From Candidatus Aminicenantota bacterium (GTDB lineage Bacteria; Acidobacteriota; Aminicenantia; Aminicenantales; Aminicenantaceae): a stretch of 64,000 nucleotides of DNA. Location: the NCBI GenBank assembly GCA_016927475.1, contig JAFGMO010000060.1, forward strand, positions 1 to 64,000, read 5' to 3'. The first letter of the stretch is position 1; each line of letters begins with the position of its first letter. Positions 8,077 to 17,445 of this stretch are shown here, piece after piece. The notes under the pieces were generated by a model. It ran no database searches. It saw only the letters and a program-made list of their open reading frames with translations, and was not told where the DNA came from. The translations under genes and the position numbers were made by a program.

Positions 8077-10470
8077 TCATTCATATCTTAATGCCTTAAC
8101 CGGATTGGAAATGGCTATCCTGATCACCTGAAAACTCATCACGAAAGCGGCCGCTCCAATGGAAATGATTCCTCCGATGATGAAGTAACCGATACTTAAA
8201 GGGGTGCGATAAGCAAATTCTTGAAGCCATTTATACAAAAATAAGTATGCTATCGGCCAAGCAGCGATATTTGCCAGAAGAATCCATTTAAAAAAATTCC
8301 TTGATATCAAGAAATAAACACTTGTCACTGTGGCGCCAAGGACCTTTCGAATCCCGACTTCTTTTGTTCGTTGAAGTACCACGAAGGAGACAAGACCCAA
8401 TAATCCCAGGCAACCTATAAGAATGGAGAGAAAAGCGGAAATCTGTATCAATGTCAAAAGCCGGGATTCTTTCTCGTAAAGTCTTTTTATATAATCATCG
8501 AGGAACACATACTGGAATGGCTGTTCCGGGAAAATTTTTTTCCATTCATCCCTTATATGACTGATGGTTCCATGGATATTTTCCATGTTTAGAAGAATTT
8601 GAGCTTCTTGGAAATTTCCAGGCCAAATATTGAAAAACACCATGGGCTGTATTTCACGGCGGAGCGAATGTCCGTGAAAGTCACCAATGACCCCGATGAT
8701 TTCACCCTTCAATCCATTCACGGTGATCCGTTTCCCGACAGCCTCCTGAGGGCCGGTTAATCCCATCCGGCGTGCCGTCATTTCGCTGACCACCCATTGA
8801 ATATGGGATTCATCGCCGACATTGTGCTCAAAAAATTGCCCGGCGAGGATAGGAATTCCATATATAGCCGGGTATCGGCTGTCACTCATTTTTATATATA
8901 CAGGGAATTCCACCATGCCCCCGGGAGCCGTATATTGAAAAGATGTTTGAAATCTCGAGTTGGATATCGGTGATGTCCAGGCAAAGCTCACTTCCCGAAT
9001 ACGGGGATTCTGCATCCATAAACTTCGCAGCAGCTCACAGCGTTTTTCTTCATATTTCGGCACAGAAACGGTTAATATTTCTTTGCTTCGAAAGCCCAAG
9101 TTCCTTTTGGACATAAATTTCATCTGTCCGGTCATGGCTAATGTTCCCACAATCAAAATCTGGGAGATGATAAATTGTATAAGGACAAGATTATTCCTGA
9201 ATACAAAGGATTTTTTTTCACGTGAGCTTGATCTTTCTTTGATGGACTCGGCGGGTTGATATCGTGTTAAAACGATTGCAGGATACAGACCGCTGCAACA
9301 GGTCACCAAAAGGGTGACGATTCCCAGGAAAATGAAAACCGTACTGTGCGAAAAAAGATTTATTTCCGTATTGTTCCCCAGGAACTTTTCCAGATACGGG
9401 AGAACGCCTTCCGCAAGAAAAAGAGCAGTCAATAAGGCTGATAAGGTAAACAGACTTGTTTCCCCTAGCAGTTGTCGAACAAGCTGGGTTCGGTGCGCTC
9501 CCAGGACCTTACGCATACCTATTTCCCGTTTCCTTTTCATCGTTTGAGCTGTGTTGAGATTGATAAAATTGATACAGGCGATAACCAGAATAAGGAATCC
9601 GATGGCCGAGAAAAGGGATAAAACCGTCCGGCTGGTGACGTAATTATAGGATCCGTAATGGGGATCAAAATGAATATCACTGAGAGGTTGCAGCCAAAAA
9701 GAACAATTCTCGGCGTCATCGGGTTCCATGTATTTTTGTTCGAAGGAGGCAAATTGATTTTGAAGATGCTTGACGTCTACGGATTCCCCAAGCAGTACGA
9801 ACGTATAACTATCGCTGTCCCATAAATCCCATTGGTTTAGACGTTTGCCATCCCAGTGGGAATGCAGTGTTTTCCATGAAATCAGCATATCATAGGGCAA
9901 ACTTGTTCTTTGCGGTGGATTGGCAACGACTCCTTCTACAATGAGGTCGTATTTGTTTTCCATATTTAAAATTTTGCCAAGGACATTCGTGTCGCCGAAA
10001 TACTTGTGAGCGGCCTTTTTCGTCAGGATCACTTTGAAGGAATCGTTGAATGACTTCGATAAATTACCCCGGATCCATTCCATATCGAACAGTTCAAAAA
10101 AATGTGATTCCAAAAATAATGCAGTCTCCCCATAGAAACGATCTTCTCCCACGCTGACCATTAATTCGGCATTCCTGTAAACCTGAGTGCTTTGTTTGCA
10201 TTCCGGGAAATTTTCTCGTAAAGCTGCCGCCATCGGAAAAGGTGTGCAGCCGTTGTACTCAATCCCTTCAGGACGATTAATGTGGGTTACGACCCGGTAT
10301 ATGTAATTTTTGTTTGTTATATGTGAGTCAAAACCGAGTTCATATTCAACAAAGAGGAATATAAGAATACAGACTGCAATTCCAATGGCAAGGCCGAAAA
10401 TATTGATGAAAGAATGAGCCTTATATTTTTTCATGTTTTTCAACGCTGTTTTTAGATAACTTTTAAACAT
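8077..10470 (-). CDS. Orphan duplicated FtsX/MacB-type permease (no prefix domain)
   Basis: About 797 residues, starting at the ATG of MFKSYLKTALKNMKK (10470), which has a purine-rich GGAAGGCAGG ribosome site; upstream in-frame codons look non-coding. The layout is TM1, a MacB-like periplasmic domain, three-helix FtsX domain (SAIGFLILVIACINFINL), a second periplasmic domain, and a second FtsX domain with the TKEVGIRKVLGATV motif. It ends NPVKALRYE, shared by the other permeases here. Unlike the six paralogues it lacks the cytoplasmic N-terminal prefix. No ATPase is encoded beside it. It is divergent from a PadR gene, which may control it. Substrate unknown. Confidence 0.85.
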   Translation of the reverse strand: MFKSYLKTALKNMKKYKAHSFINIFGLAIGIAVCILIFLFVEYELGFDSHITNKNYIYRVVTHINRPEGIEYNGCTPFPMAAALRENFPECKQSTQVYRNAELMVSVGEDRFYGETALFLESHFFELFDMEWIRGNLSKSFNDSFKVILTKKAAHKYFGDTNVLGKILNMENKYDLIVEGVVANPPQRTSLPYDMLISWKTLHSHWDGKRLNQWDLWDSDSYTFVLLGESVDVKHLQNQFASFEQKYMEPDDAENCSFWLQPLSDIHFDPHYGSYNYVTSRTVLSLFSAIGFLILVIACINFINLNTAQTMKRKREIGMRKVLGAHRTQLVRQLLGETSLFTLSALLTALFLAEGVLPYLEKFLGNNTEINLFSHSTVFIFLGIVTLLVTCCSGLYPAIVLTRYQPAESIKERSSSREKKSFVFRNNLVLIQFIISQILIVGTLAMTGQMKFMSKRNLGFRSKEILTVSVPKYEEKRCELLRSLWMQNPRIREVSFAWTSPISNSRFQTSFQYTAPGGMVEFPVYIKMSDSRYPAIYGIPILAGQFFEHNVGDESHIQWVVSEMTARRMGLTGPQEAVGKRITVNGLKGEIIGVIGDFHGHSLRREIQPMVFFNIWPGNFQEAQILLNMENIHGTISHIRDEWKKIFPEQPFQYVFLDDYIKRLYEKESRLLTLIQISAFLSILIGCLGLLGLVSFVVLQRTKEVGIRKVLGATVTSVYFLISRNFFKWILLANIAAWPIAYLFLYKWLQEFAYRTPLSIGYFIIGGIISIGAAAFVMSFQVIRIAISNPVKALRYE

Positions 10471-10514
10471 GGCCTGCCTTCCATAAAAAATTCGCGTGAA
10501 TAGTAGGAATACCA

Positions 10515-10528
10515 CACATGGACATGTG
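10515..10528. promoter_or_regulatory. Palindromic operator candidate before the permease
   Basis: CACATGGACATGTG is a near-perfect palindrome (6-bp arms, 2-nt centre) 45 nt upstream of the permease ATG, in the region shared with the divergent PadR gene. It contains ATG/CAT half-sites like those of PadR-family operators. Binding is inferred. Confidence 0.4.
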
Positions 10529-10678
10529 AGTTAACCACCTTATCTAAAATATTAATGCATATATTATGCCAATATTTCTTTTTGGTCTTTTCACCATTTG
10601 CCGGGAACACATTTGACCAAAATCGAACAATTTATGTGCGTATTTGAACAGCTATTGTAAACCTATTTTATCAAAAAA

Positions 10679-10691
10679 CGTATATATATAA
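10679..10691 (+). promoter_or_regulatory. CGTATA box of the PadR promoter
   Basis: CGTATATATATAA lies 16-28 nt before the PadR ATG and would serve as -10 element and/or operator. The same CGTATA(T/A)AT core precedes each of the other three PadR genes of this window (17112-17124, 29067-29079, 46429-46440). Confidence 0.45.
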
Positions 10692-10706
10692 CGAAAGGAT
10701 AAAAAC

Positions 10707-11030
10707 ATGAAGCTTCTCTCACGCATTGAAGAGATCATCCTGTTGTCGATTATGCGTCTGGGCCAAGAGGCCTACGGCATGGCCATCCGGCAGGAAGTCA
10801 TCAAAGCAACGGGTAAAAAGTGGCTTCTCGGCGCTATTTACGGCCCGCTGGGGCGCCTGCAGAAAAACGGTTACGTTGTCACGAAAAAAGGAGAGCCAAC
10901 GCCGGAACGAGGAGGCAGGGCAAAGGTTTATTATCAGGTTACTTCCAAGGGGAAAGAAGCCTTAGCTGAGGTTTATCGTGTTAATGCCTTAATCTGGAAA
11001 GGGGTCACCCCCCGGAAATTCGAGGGCTGA
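10707..11030 (+). CDS. PadR-family transcriptional regulator
   Basis: This 107-residue winged-helix repressor of the short PadR subfamily found beside acidobacterial orphan permeases has the hallmark order EEIILLSIMRLGQEAYGMAI, a TGKKWLLGAIYGPLGRL recognition helix, and the wing GEPTPERGGRAKVYYQVT. PadR proteins usually sense a small hydrophobic ligand and repress a linked transporter. The ribosome site is GAAAGGA. The gene ends 19 nt before the next permease and is divergent from another, so it probably controls both; this is inferred from position. Confidence 0.88.
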   Translation: MKLLSRIEEIILLSIMRLGQEAYGMAIRQEVIKATGKKWLLGAIYGPLGRLQKNGYVVTKKGEPTPERGGRAKVYYQVTSKGKEALAEVYRVNALIWKGVTPRKFEG

Positions 11031-11049
11031 ATCCTAAAGCGACTGACCC

Positions 11050-13653
11050 ATGAAAAAAACGAAATCACCCCAACCACCCCGATTGGCCCGCTGGGTTCTT
11101 GAAAAGATTATCGACGACGGCATCCGCTACGGCGCTTTGGGCGATTTGGAGGAGCAGTTCTTATTTATGGTTCGGAAAGGGCACCCATTAAAAGCTCGCC
11201 TGGAATACTGGCTTCAGATTCCGGCGGCGTTTCCCGCCTTTTTGAAAAATAAATTTTATTGGAGTGTTACCATGACGAGTAACTATCTCAAAATGTTCGC
11301 GCGGCATTTAAAAAAACACAAAGGTTATTCTTTTATTAATTTCGCCGGGCTCACGCTGGGCATCTCTGTATTTATATTGATCACGCTTTTTGTGCAGCAT
11401 GAATTAAGCGTCGATAGGCACCATAAAAACGCCGGTAGAATCTACCATGTGGAAGGGGAAAACAAGCGCCAGCTTTCGATGGCTCCGGCTGTGGGAAAGC
11501 AAATTTCGGAGAATATTCCCGAGGCTCAGAAGGTTGTTCGCTTTAAATTCCGGCATGATTACCTGGTAAAATTCCTTCCGGACGGTGATCCGACTCAAGA
11601 GAAAACATTAGTAATCAGGAACTTCGGCTGGGCGGACTCCACGGTGTTCGATGTTTTTACCTTTCCCTTTGTCGCTGGAGATCCCAAGACCGCTCTCGAT
11701 GATCCTTTTTCGCTGGTCCTAACAGAAAGCACGGCTTATAGGATTTTCGGCGATAAAAATCCCATCGGACAGGTGCTCACAATCAATAACAGGCACAATT
11801 ACCAGGTCACCGCCGTGATAAAAGACCCGAAACGCACTCACCTCAGGTTCGATATGCTGGCCCCGTTCGAAAATTTGGGAAAAATCATCGGTCCAAGCGA
11901 GCTTGACAGCTTCGATTCATGGAACCTGGCGACGTTCGTATTGCTTCCTGAAGAGCACGATGTTAAAGCTGTTGCAGGCAAAATCACAAATCTTTTTCAC
12001 GATATGATCCAAAGGATATGGAAAGTCGACTTCAAGTTTGCGCTTGTTCCATTAAAAGAGATTTATTTTTCGCAGAATTCATACGGCCATCAGGGAAACA
12101 AAGCCCTCGTTTATGTATTCACGGCCATTGCTCTTTTTATATTGATCATTGCCTGTGTGAATTTTATCAACCTGACGACCGCCCGGGCTTCACTCAGAGC
12201 TAAGGAGGTCGGTATCAAAAAAGTCGTCGGTTCCACAAGAAAAAGGCTTGTCACTCAGTTTTTAAGCGAGTCCGTCCTATACAGCCTTATCTCCTTTGTG
12301 GCGGCTGTGGGGTTGGCCGCGGTTTTTCTGCCGGAGTTCAACCGGTTGATGCAGCGTTTTCTCACTATGGATGTTTTTTTTCAGCCTTTGGTGTTGTTTC
12401 TTTTTACAGGAGGAGCCGTTTTTGTGGGTCTTCTAGCCGGATTTTATCCCGCTATTTACCTATCGGCATTCCGTCCGGCGGCTGTCTTGAAGGGCGAAAG
12501 AACGAAGGGCGTGAGATCCGGTGGCATACGCAAAGTTCTTATAAGCTTCCAGTTTACCATTTCCGTTATTCTGATCGTTGCCACATTTGTCGTTTTAAAG
12601 CAGCTCCATTATTTAAAAAATAAAGATTTAGGCTTTGAAAAAGAGCATATTGTTAATATGGAGATGGCCCGCAACAGAGGCATACGCAACAACAAACAGG
12701 CCTTTAAGAACAAACTTTTACAGCATCCCGGTATCCTCGGTGTAACTTATTCCCAGGGACGCCCCGGTGTTGTCTACAACTGGGAAGGTTTTGAGTATAA
12801 AGGTGAAAGAAGCGGTTATGCTATCTTTACGGTGGATCCGGACTATATTGATGTTTACGGCCTGGAAATTACGGCCGGCCGGAATTTTTCCTGGGAAAAA
12901 TCGACCGATGAGTTCAGTACCTGTCTTCTGAACGAGACAGCTGTTAGGGCTCTCGGGTTGAAGGAGCCGGTGGGGACGATCCTTCACCACGACGATCTGG
13001 GGGGTTCTTCTTTCCCTGTAAACGACGTGGAAGTGATCGGCGTGGTAAAGGATTTCCACTATCAAACCCTGCGGTACCCGATCCAGCCCCAGATGTTCGG
13101 CTGGAACGATCCATGGCTGTGGATGATCAGCACCAAAATTTCATCGAAAAATGTGCACGAGACCATCGCCTATATTGAAAAAACTTGGAAGGAATTTTCT
13201 CCGGAATTCCCCTTCTCTTTCCATTTTGTCGACGACCTTGTGGACAGCCTGTACCGCAATGAAGAACGTCTGGCCAAGACGATCGGGTATCTTGCGGGAT
13301 TGGGGATATTCATCGCCTGCATGGGGCTTTTTGGATTGGCGGCGTTTATGGCCGAGCAGCGCACCAAGGAAATCGGTGTGAGGAAGGTGCTGGGCGCCTC
13401 GGTGGGAAAAATTATCCTGCTTCTTTCTAAAGAATTTTCCAAATGGGTTTTTTTAGCCAATCTGGCAGCATGGCCTGTAGCCTACTTTGCCATGTCCCAA
13501 TGGCTGGCTGATTTTGCCTCACGAACCAAAATTGGCTTGTGGCCTTTCGTTTTTTCGGCCCTTCTGGTCTGGATGATTGCCATGGCGACCGTTTTTTATC
13601 AATCCCTAAGGGCCGCTGCGGCCAATCCGGTGGATTCCCTGCGGTATGAATAA
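11050..13653 (+). CDS. Orphan duplicated FtsX/MacB-type permease with prefix domain
   Basis: This 867-residue permease has a cytoplasmic prefix (1-75, with DLEEQFLFMVRKG and KARLEYWLQIP) that precedes TM1. Two MacB-PCD/FtsX units follow: TM1 at about 98-120, three helices near 355-470, and a final triple near 745-855 containing RTKEIGVRKVLGASV. It ends NPVDSLRYE. This is the acidobacterial duplicated orphan permease plan. It is co-transcribed with the PadR gene 19 nt upstream, and no ATPase lies nearby. It probably transmits mechanical force to move amphipathic molecules or toxins out of the envelope as MacB does; partner and substrate are unknown. Confidence 0.87.
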   Translation: MKKTKSPQPPRLARWVLEKIIDDGIRYGALGDLEEQFLFMVRKGHPLKARLEYWLQIPAAFPAFLKNKFYWSVTMTSNYLKMFARHLKKHKGYSFINFAGLTLGISVFILITLFVQHELSVDRHHKNAGRIYHVEGENKRQLSMAPAVGKQISENIPEAQKVVRFKFRHDYLVKFLPDGDPTQEKTLVIRNFGWADSTVFDVFTFPFVAGDPKTALDDPFSLVLTESTAYRIFGDKNPIGQVLTINNRHNYQVTAVIKDPKRTHLRFDMLAPFENLGKIIGPSELDSFDSWNLATFVLLPEEHDVKAVAGKITNLFHDMIQRIWKVDFKFALVPLKEIYFSQNSYGHQGNKALVYVFTAIALFILIIACVNFINLTTARASLRAKEVGIKKVVGSTRKRLVTQFLSESVLYSLISFVAAVGLAAVFLPEFNRLMQRFLTMDVFFQPLVLFLFTGGAVFVGLLAGFYPAIYLSAFRPAAVLKGERTKGVRSGGIRKVLISFQFTISVILIVATFVVLKQLHYLKNKDLGFEKEHIVNMEMARNRGIRNNKQAFKNKLLQHPGILGVTYSQGRPGVVYNWEGFEYKGERSGYAIFTVDPDYIDVYGLEITAGRNFSWEKSTDEFSTCLLNETAVRALGLKEPVGTILHHDDLGGSSFPVNDVEVIGVVKDFHYQTLRYPIQPQMFGWNDPWLWMISTKISSKNVHETIAYIEKTWKEFSPEFPFSFHFVDDLVDSLYRNEERLAKTIGYLAGLGIFIACMGLFGLAAFMAEQRTKEIGVRKVLGASVGKIILLLSKEFSKWVFLANLAAWPVAYFAMSQWLADFASRTKIGLWPFVFSALLVWMIAMATVFYQSLRAAAANPVDSLRYE

Positions 13654-13821
13654 TCCAAGCTCGAAGCCGGAGAACACAAAATAATTGTTAAAGTCAAATG
13701 TAATTATAATGTCGTAGCCCAGGGAAATTTTGTCATCAAAGGAGATAACTACGCGGCCTATCAACAACTGTCCGATGAGCTCAATACGGCGGCGTCGGAC
13801 ATACTCACAAAAGGGATTGTT

Positions 13822-14154
13822 ATGGCTAAATCCGCCCGGTCTGATAAAAAACTCGAAGGTGAGATGATTGAAGCGTTCAAAGCCTCACAGACATACAAAG
13901 ACAGGGTCAAGGGAAAAGTGCTGCGCGTCGTTATCATCGATCCTGATTGGATGGTCCGCAGGCATCAGATTTCAGGAGAAATCCTTCATAGATATATCAG
14001 GGCTGAGATTGCCGTACAAAATGCTGACGGGACATGCACATTATGGAAGCTCGTCACCTTTCTGCAGGATTATGTGGGTGGAAAATTCCAGAGCACAAAA
14101 TTCGACGGTATAGGCGATCCCTTAAAAATTCCCTGTGATAATGTGAAGAAGTAA
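13822..14154 (+). CDS. Uncharacterised 110-residue protein, probably 5'-truncated
   Basis: The ATG-started product (MAKSARSDKKLEG to DPLKIPCDNVKK) has an alternating hydrophobic pattern and no family I recognise. The reading frame continues open upstream to the very stop codon of the permease (13654), and the extra 56 codons read like protein (GEHKIIVKVK, GNFVIKGDNYAAYQQL), without a start codon. The most economical reading is the 3' part of an older, longer gene whose front was replaced when the PadR/permease pair arrived. A GGGATT upstream of the ATG is a poor ribosome site. Function unknown. Confidence 0.5.
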   Translation: MAKSARSDKKLEGEMIEAFKASQTYKDRVKGKVLRVVIIDPDWMVRRHQISGEILHRYIRAEIAVQNADGTCTLWKLVTFLQDYVGGKFQSTKFDGIGDPLKIPCDNVKK

Positions 14155-14169
14155 AAAATTCCGCTTGCA

Positions 14170-16752
14170 TTATTCATATTTCAGGGCATCTATGGGATTG
14201 CTTCGTGCCGCCCGGATCGTTTGCCAGCTCATGGTTAATAAGGCGACAGCCAAAACACTCATACCTGCGGAAACAAATATCCATAATGAGAGGGATGTCC
14301 GGTAGGCAAAGTTCTGCAGCCATTTGTTCAGCGAATACCAGGCCACGGGCCAGGCAACCAGGTTGGACAGCAGGATGCCCAACAGTAATTCACGGGACAA
14401 TAAGGCGAATATACCGGCAGCCTGTGCTCCCAGAACTTTACGAATGGAAATTTCCTTAAATCGCCTTTTGATGATAAAAGAAATCAAGCCGAACAGCCCG
14501 AGACAGGCCACAAAAATGGCCAAAGAGGTAAAATAGCCCATCAGTTGAAAAGTTTTTTCTTCAGACTCGTAATATTGTTTTACCCTGTCGTCAACAAATT
14601 GGTGTTCAAATACCCATTCCGGATAAAAGGCCTTCCATGTTTTTTTGATGAGAAAAAGTGTTTCATTCAAGTGCGAGGCGCGCACCTTAATGGCTGTTTT
14701 CCAGCATTGTCTGGGATAAATAACGAAAGCAACCGGTTGGATCGGATGATAAAGCGATTCAAAATGAAAATCTTTGACAATGCCGATAATTCTGCGGTCG
14801 GAGGAAGGCCAGGATATGAGAATACGTTTACCGATGGTCTCATCGTCTAAGCCCAGTCTTTTTGCCGCTGTTTCGTTAAGGATGAGGGCCTGGTCTTTAT
14901 CCGTTTTTATCTGACTTGAAAACAGTCGTCCTTGAACAGCGGAAATCCCGAAAGTTTTAAAATAGTCGAAGTTGACATGGACAAAGGGCACAGTCAGTTT
15001 TTCGCTCTGCCCGGGAAGCTGCAAAGTTCCCCAGTTGTTCAGATCGTCCGTAGGAATTCGGCTTGCCGCCGTCATGGAGGTAATGCTGTTGTTCTGTAAT
15101 AGCTTATCTTTCAATAATTCATATTTTTGCGATCTGAACGAATCGTGAATCTCGGTGACGATGATGTGTTCTTTGTCATAACCCAGCTCTTCGTTTCGCA
15201 AAAAAAGTAACTGCCGGGCCATAAACAGGGCGCATATAATAAGAATGATGGAAATGGCAAACTGGATACCCACGATCACTTTAATGAAGTTCAACTTCGT
15301 ATGGCCTCTGCTTTTGATGCCTTTAAGTGTTTTGACGGGTAAAAATGAGGAGAGGACAAAAGCCGGATAAAATCCTGAGAGCAAACCGGCAGAAACCAAA
15401 ACAGCCGAAATCCACAAAACCATAGGTCCGCTCAAGAGGGCGGAAAAGGAAAGAGACTTGCCGGTCAGCCCGTTGAAAACCGGCAGACAGAGATAAGATA
15501 AGGTCATGGCAAGACACAGCGATATCATCAAAATGACTATCGATTCTCCCAGGAACTGCCTGACGAGTTGACTGCGTGTGGAACCCACAACCTTTTTGAT
15601 GGCGACCTCTCGGGCGCGTGTCGTGGCATTGGCTGTGAGCAGATTGACATAGTTGAAACAGGCGATAAGCAGAATGAGGACGCCGATGCCTGAAAAAATC
15701 AACACGTGGCTGATATTCCCTTGAACCTGAATGTCATTGTCGATAAAACCTGAATAGAGATGAATTTTTTTTAAGGCCTGAAGCGAAAAAGTTGAAGGGG
15801 TTTCACCCTCATCAAACTCACGGTGTTCCGCAATAAAGGGTGATACTTTTTTTTCAAACGAGGTTCGAGAAAAATGATCCCGGATCAGGAGATAGGTGAT
15901 AAAGTTACGGAATCCCCAGTTTGTCATCATATGGGAACCGAAGACCCGCTCGGCGCCGGCCAGAGTAGCCAGCAGGTCATAGCGGAAGTGAGAGTTATGG
16001 GGCATTTCTTCCATCAAGCCTGTAACCATATAATCATGCCTGTTTTCAAGTCTAAGGACTTTCCCGATGGGTTCTTCATCACCAAAATATTTGCGGGCGA
16101 TTGTTTCTGAGATAACGATAGAAAATGGGCGTTTTAAAACAACGGCGGGATTTCCTTTTTTCAGCTTGAATGAAAATATGGAAAAAAGATCGGGATCAGC
16201 CAAACAAAACTGTTTTTCAATAAATTGTTTTTCTTCATATTGAATCGTACACTGGTCTCTTACAAGTATTCTGGCTGACCTTTCGATTTCGGGAAAGTTG
16301 TCCCTGACCATCCCGGAAACCTGTGGTGAGGTATAAGGGCTGTCGTTTTCCAGGATACGGAAAATCCGGTCGGAATGCTGATGATAGCGGTCAAAACTGA
16401 GTTCGTCGCGAACGTAAAGCATGAGCAGAAGGCATACCACCATCCCAACGGATAAACCGGTGACATTGATGAAAGAAAGGGATTTTGATTTGAAAAGATT
16501 GCGGACAGCCGTTTTGATATAAAATTTGAGCATGGTGAAACTCCAAACAGTATTTTTCCGGAGCACGCTGCAGACTAATTTGAAAATTTGGTTCCAGAGC
16601 CAAAATCGTGCCTTCAGGGGTCCGGCCCTTTCCACCTGGTCGACATATACCTCTTCCAGGTCAGCGAACCTTTCAAGATAATAGTCCCGGGTAAAAAGGA
16701 TATGAAGAATCCGATCAACCAGACGGGGGATACTATGGTGGGTCTTGTTCAT
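14170..16752 (-). CDS. Orphan duplicated FtsX/MacB-type permease with prefix domain
   Basis: About 860 residues. The start is taken as MNKTHHSIPRL (16752), whose ATG overlaps the PadR stop as ATGA and is preceded by GGGAGAATGGGAA; the 13 codons upstream belong to the PadR frame region. The prefix (FADLEEVYVDQVE, KARFWLWNQIF) is followed by TM1, two MacB-like extracytoplasmic domains and two FtsX helix bundles (IGVLILLIACFNYVNLL; KEISIRKVLGAQA). The C-terminus is NPIDALKYE. The operon with PadR is certain from the overlap. It is convergent with the 110-residue gene, 16 nt apart. Substrate unknown. Confidence 0.87.
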   Translation of the reverse strand: MNKTHHSIPRLVDRILHILFTRDYYLERFADLEEVYVDQVERAGPLKARFWLWNQIFKLVCSVLRKNTVWSFTMLKFYIKTAVRNLFKSKSLSFINVTGLSVGMVVCLLLMLYVRDELSFDRYHQHSDRIFRILENDSPYTSPQVSGMVRDNFPEIERSARILVRDQCTIQYEEKQFIEKQFCLADPDLFSIFSFKLKKGNPAVVLKRPFSIVISETIARKYFGDEEPIGKVLRLENRHDYMVTGLMEEMPHNSHFRYDLLATLAGAERVFGSHMMTNWGFRNFITYLLIRDHFSRTSFEKKVSPFIAEHREFDEGETPSTFSLQALKKIHLYSGFIDNDIQVQGNISHVLIFSGIGVLILLIACFNYVNLLTANATTRAREVAIKKVVGSTRSQLVRQFLGESIVILMISLCLAMTLSYLCLPVFNGLTGKSLSFSALLSGPMVLWISAVLVSAGLLSGFYPAFVLSSFLPVKTLKGIKSRGHTKLNFIKVIVGIQFAISIILIICALFMARQLLFLRNEELGYDKEHIIVTEIHDSFRSQKYELLKDKLLQNNSITSMTAASRIPTDDLNNWGTLQLPGQSEKLTVPFVHVNFDYFKTFGISAVQGRLFSSQIKTDKDQALILNETAAKRLGLDDETIGKRILISWPSSDRRIIGIVKDFHFESLYHPIQPVAFVIYPRQCWKTAIKVRASHLNETLFLIKKTWKAFYPEWVFEHQFVDDRVKQYYESEEKTFQLMGYFTSLAIFVACLGLFGLISFIIKRRFKEISIRKVLGAQAAGIFALLSRELLLGILLSNLVAWPVAWYSLNKWLQNFAYRTSLSLWIFVSAGMSVLAVALLTMSWQTIRAARSNPIDALKYE

Positions 16753-17081
16753 TTCCCATTCTCCCAGAAAATCTCCGGGACTTGAGCCCAAACCTGATCA
16801 TGCGCTTTTTTGAGCTTCTGCAGATTTCGCAACCCTTCCGGAGTGACTTCATAGTAAAATTTGCTTTTTCCCCCTTGTCTGGCGGTTGGATCGCCCTTTC
16901 GTCTCCTGACAAATTTTTTCCGGACAAGATGATCTAAAGGCTGGTAAATGGAAGCAAAGGACCATGTGTCGCCCGTATCCTGGAAAATCTGCTTCCGGAT
17001 GCTCACACCATAAGCATTTCCTTTGAGCTTAAGAATCGTCAGGAGAATGATTTCTTCATTGCGGGTCATAAATTTTGTCAT
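16749..17081 (-). CDS. PadR-family transcriptional regulator
   Basis: About 110 residues from MTKFMTRNEEIILLTIL; this ATG (17081) has CTGGAG 6 nt upstream, so longer readings are rejected. The PadR winged helix is complete: GNAYGVSIRKQIFQDTGD, then SFASIYQPLDHLV recognition helix and the wing GDPTARQGGKSKFYYEVT. The stop overlaps the permease start by 4 nt, so the two are translationally coupled. A perfect 7-bp-arm inverted repeat lies between the promoter box and the ribosome site, consistent with autoregulation. Confidence 0.88.
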   Translation of the reverse strand: MTKFMTRNEEIILLTILKLKGNAYGVSIRKQIFQDTGDTWSFASIYQPLDHLVRKKFVRRRKGDPTARQGGKSKFYYEVTPEGLRNLQKLKKAHDQVWAQVPEIFWENGK

Positions 17082-17095
17082 GATTTGCTCCAGTA

Positions 17096-17124
17096 AATAT
17101 CCATTGTGGATATTAATATATACG
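17096..17124 (-). promoter_or_regulatory. PadR promoter box and operator candidate
   Basis: AATATCC-ATTGT-GGATATT (17096-17114) is a perfect inverted repeat in the leader. It abuts the CGTATATATTAAT box (minus strand, 17112-17124), the likely -10 region, which itself holds the palindrome ATATTAATAT. The remaining gap to 17445 shows no gene; it contains a tandem ATCTTAAA motif near 17372-17394. Confidence 0.45.
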
Positions 17125-17445
17125 GAGCTAATCAAAAAAAGGATGGCATTTTTTTGGGGGGAGCAATAGTCTTTCCTTAAGGTAGGTTTCGTTCTTCAGT
17201 GTTCAATGATGGAAAACCAAACCAGTTAAGAAATATCCCGTCTTTGGCCCTCCTTTATTTCATTTTGAAGTTGGACTTATGTAATTTTTGATAATAAATA
17301 GATTAGCCGGAAATATATGTCTTTTTTCTTTTTTAAATAGGGCCAAAAAAGAGCCGATTAAAGCGTAAAATAGATCTTAAAATCATCTTAAATACTTTAG
17401 TGTCTGTATTATCGCCAGGTCTGACTTCATAGAGTATCATCGAGT

